A DNA stretch of 6,166 nt from Methanosarcinaceae archaeon (GTDB lineage: Archaea; Halobacteriota; Methanosarcinia; Methanosarcinales; Methanosarcinaceae): contig JAUVET010000094.1 in NCBI GenBank assembly GCA_030594665.1, forward strand, positions 1 to 6,166, given 5' to 3'. Below, in pieces: positions 5,804 through 6,166 of this stretch. A program made the translations under genes and the position numbers. Numbering within the stretch: the stretch's first letter is position 1; every line of letters starts with the position of its first letter. Below the pieces are notes generated by a model, which did no database searches, was not told the DNA's origin, and saw nothing but the letters and a program-made list of their open reading frames with translations.

Positions 5804-5868
5804 GATAGGGGATTTCGATAGAGATTTTCGATAGAGATTCTTGGTAGGGGATTTCGATAGAGATTCTC
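5804..5868 (+). repeat. Five tandem 13-bp repeats
   Basis: Five units lie head to tail without gaps at 5804, 5817, 5830, 5843 and 5856, with consensus GATAGRGATTYTY. Units 1 and 4 carry GGGG where units 2, 3 and 5 carry GAGA, so there is also a 39-bp higher-order period. A degenerate partial sixth unit, GATCGATTG, follows at 5869. The period is not a multiple of three, so the array is not coding. Confidence 0.93.
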
Positions 5869-5890
5869 GATCGATTGCAATTATTCAGCT

Positions 5891-5933
5891 ACCCATGACC
5901 GGACCTCGCGCATCAACCCGCCGCAGGCGGCGG
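5891..5933. repeat. GC-rich hairpin island
   Basis: This 43-base segment has 32 G or C, inside A+T-rich surroundings. It holds CCGCC (5918-5922), GCA, GGCGG (5926-5930), which folds as a short strong stem. No T-run follows on the + strand, so it is not a standard terminator. It resembles a small interspersed palindromic repeat, but whether it occurs elsewhere in the genome cannot be seen here. Confidence 0.45.
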
Positions 5934-5997
5934 ATTCCAAACATTATGAAATATATATTAGTCTGATTATAGTTAAAAACCAAACAAATTAAATTTA

Positions 5998-6024
5998 CTC
6001 TTTGCGACCTTTGCGCTCTTTGTA
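5998..6024 (+). repeat. Three 9-bp repeats of the CTTTGCG type
   Basis: CTCTTTGCG, ACCTTTGCG and CTCTTTGTA follow one another exactly, the third decayed at its end. This CTTTGCG-rich motif resembles short intergenic repeats seen in unrelated prokaryotic genomes, a statement from memory rather than a search. Confidence 0.7.
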
Positions 6025-6075
6025 AAGATTTCTGAAATGTGACTTATTTTGCAACATTAGATCATGTGTTTTTAA

Positions 6076-6083
6076 TTATATAT
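6076..6083 (+). promoter_or_regulatory. Possible TATA box near the right edge
   Basis: TTATATAT preceded by a T-rich stretch could serve a gene starting near 6143, with transcription beginning around 6106. The surroundings are very A+T-rich, so chance matches are likely. Confidence 0.2.
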
Positions 6084-6142
6084 CCAAGTTACAACTTTTT
6101 CTTCGGTTAAATTAGAAGCTCGCGTCGTTGATTATACTGTAT

Positions 6143-6166
6143 ATGGCCACTATCTCAAAAACCAGT
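6143..6166 (+). CDS. Possible start of a gene running off the window
   Basis: ATG at 6143 opens a frame reading MATISKTS to the last base. A TATA-like element lies about 65 bases upstream, but there is no Shine-Dalgarno and eight codons are too few to judge. It is listed only so that the edge is checked. Confidence 0.15.

Larger units (their letters stand above)
5480..6166. other. 687-bp region without an intact gene, rich in repeats
   Basis: No frame on either strand looks like an intact gene. The longest minus-strand frame (5480-5764, 94 codons) is rich in Cys, His and aromatic residues and has no recognisable domain. The region contains, in order, the end of the 20-bp tandem duplication, a promoter with palindrome, a broken lipoprotein-like frame, five 13-bp repeats, a GC-rich hairpin, a very A+T-rich stretch, a 9-bp triplicate and a possible TATA box near the right edge. 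Confidence 0.75.

Noticed and set aside
5804..5868. CRISPR array
   Set aside because: The units are only 13 bp and directly abut, with no spacers, and no cas gene is in the window.
5918..5933. GC hairpin as an intrinsic terminator
   Set aside because: No T-run follows on the + strand, it is over 400 bases from the kinase stop, and archaeal termination usually relies on T-runs instead of hairpins.

Overview
The window looks like chromosomal DNA from a methanogenic archaeon, most likely of the Methanosarcinales type. This is a judgement from family resemblance and signals, not from a search. The clues are archaeal BRE/TATA boxes at about -25 to -35 instead of bacterial -35/-10 boxes, a compact tRNA-Pro with an archaeal D-arm and T-arm, an archaeal-style soluble PAS-GAF histidine kinase with an HDLLNP phosphoacceptor box, and the pairing of UbiX with a small LpdD-like protein. 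Base composition is moderate in the genes and very A+T-rich between them. All confident genes are on the + strand.

Layout. (1) 51-974 encodes an NAD-dependent malate dehydrogenase of the lactate-dehydrogenase-like class, with its own TATA box and Shine-Dalgarno. (2) 1162-3492 is a probable operon of four genes: an HD-domain phosphohydrolase (COG1078/SAMHD1-like), a 116-residue protein resembling the LpdD-type prenylated-flavin chaperones, the flavin prenyltransferase UbiX, and a 54-codon ORF with one predicted membrane helix. The mdh and HD promoters share an unusual extended motif. (3) 3586-3663 is tRNA-Pro(UGG) with an encoded CCA. (4) 3803-5479 is a cytoplasmic hybrid-sensor-like histidine kinase (PAS, coiled coil, GAF, HisKA, HATPase) with no response regulator nearby. 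(5) 5480-6166 is a 687-bp stretch with no intact gene, unusually rich in structure. It holds a 20-bp tandem duplication that copies the kinase's last codons and stop, a strong BRE/TATA followed by a perfect 10-bp inverted repeat at the predicted transcription start, an apparent lipoprotein gene remnant broken by two in-frame stops, five head-to-tail 13-bp repeats, a GC-rich hairpin island and a 9-bp triplicate repeat.

How the parts may work together. LpdD-like protein plus UbiX points to making and delivering prenylated FMN to a UbiD-family decarboxylase encoded elsewhere. Malate dehydrogenase serves the partial TCA pathway used for biosynthesis. The kinase is an orphan sensor whose output cannot be read from this window. 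The genes themselves belong to known families. The least explained parts are the small membrane ORF after ubiX and the repeat-laden tail.
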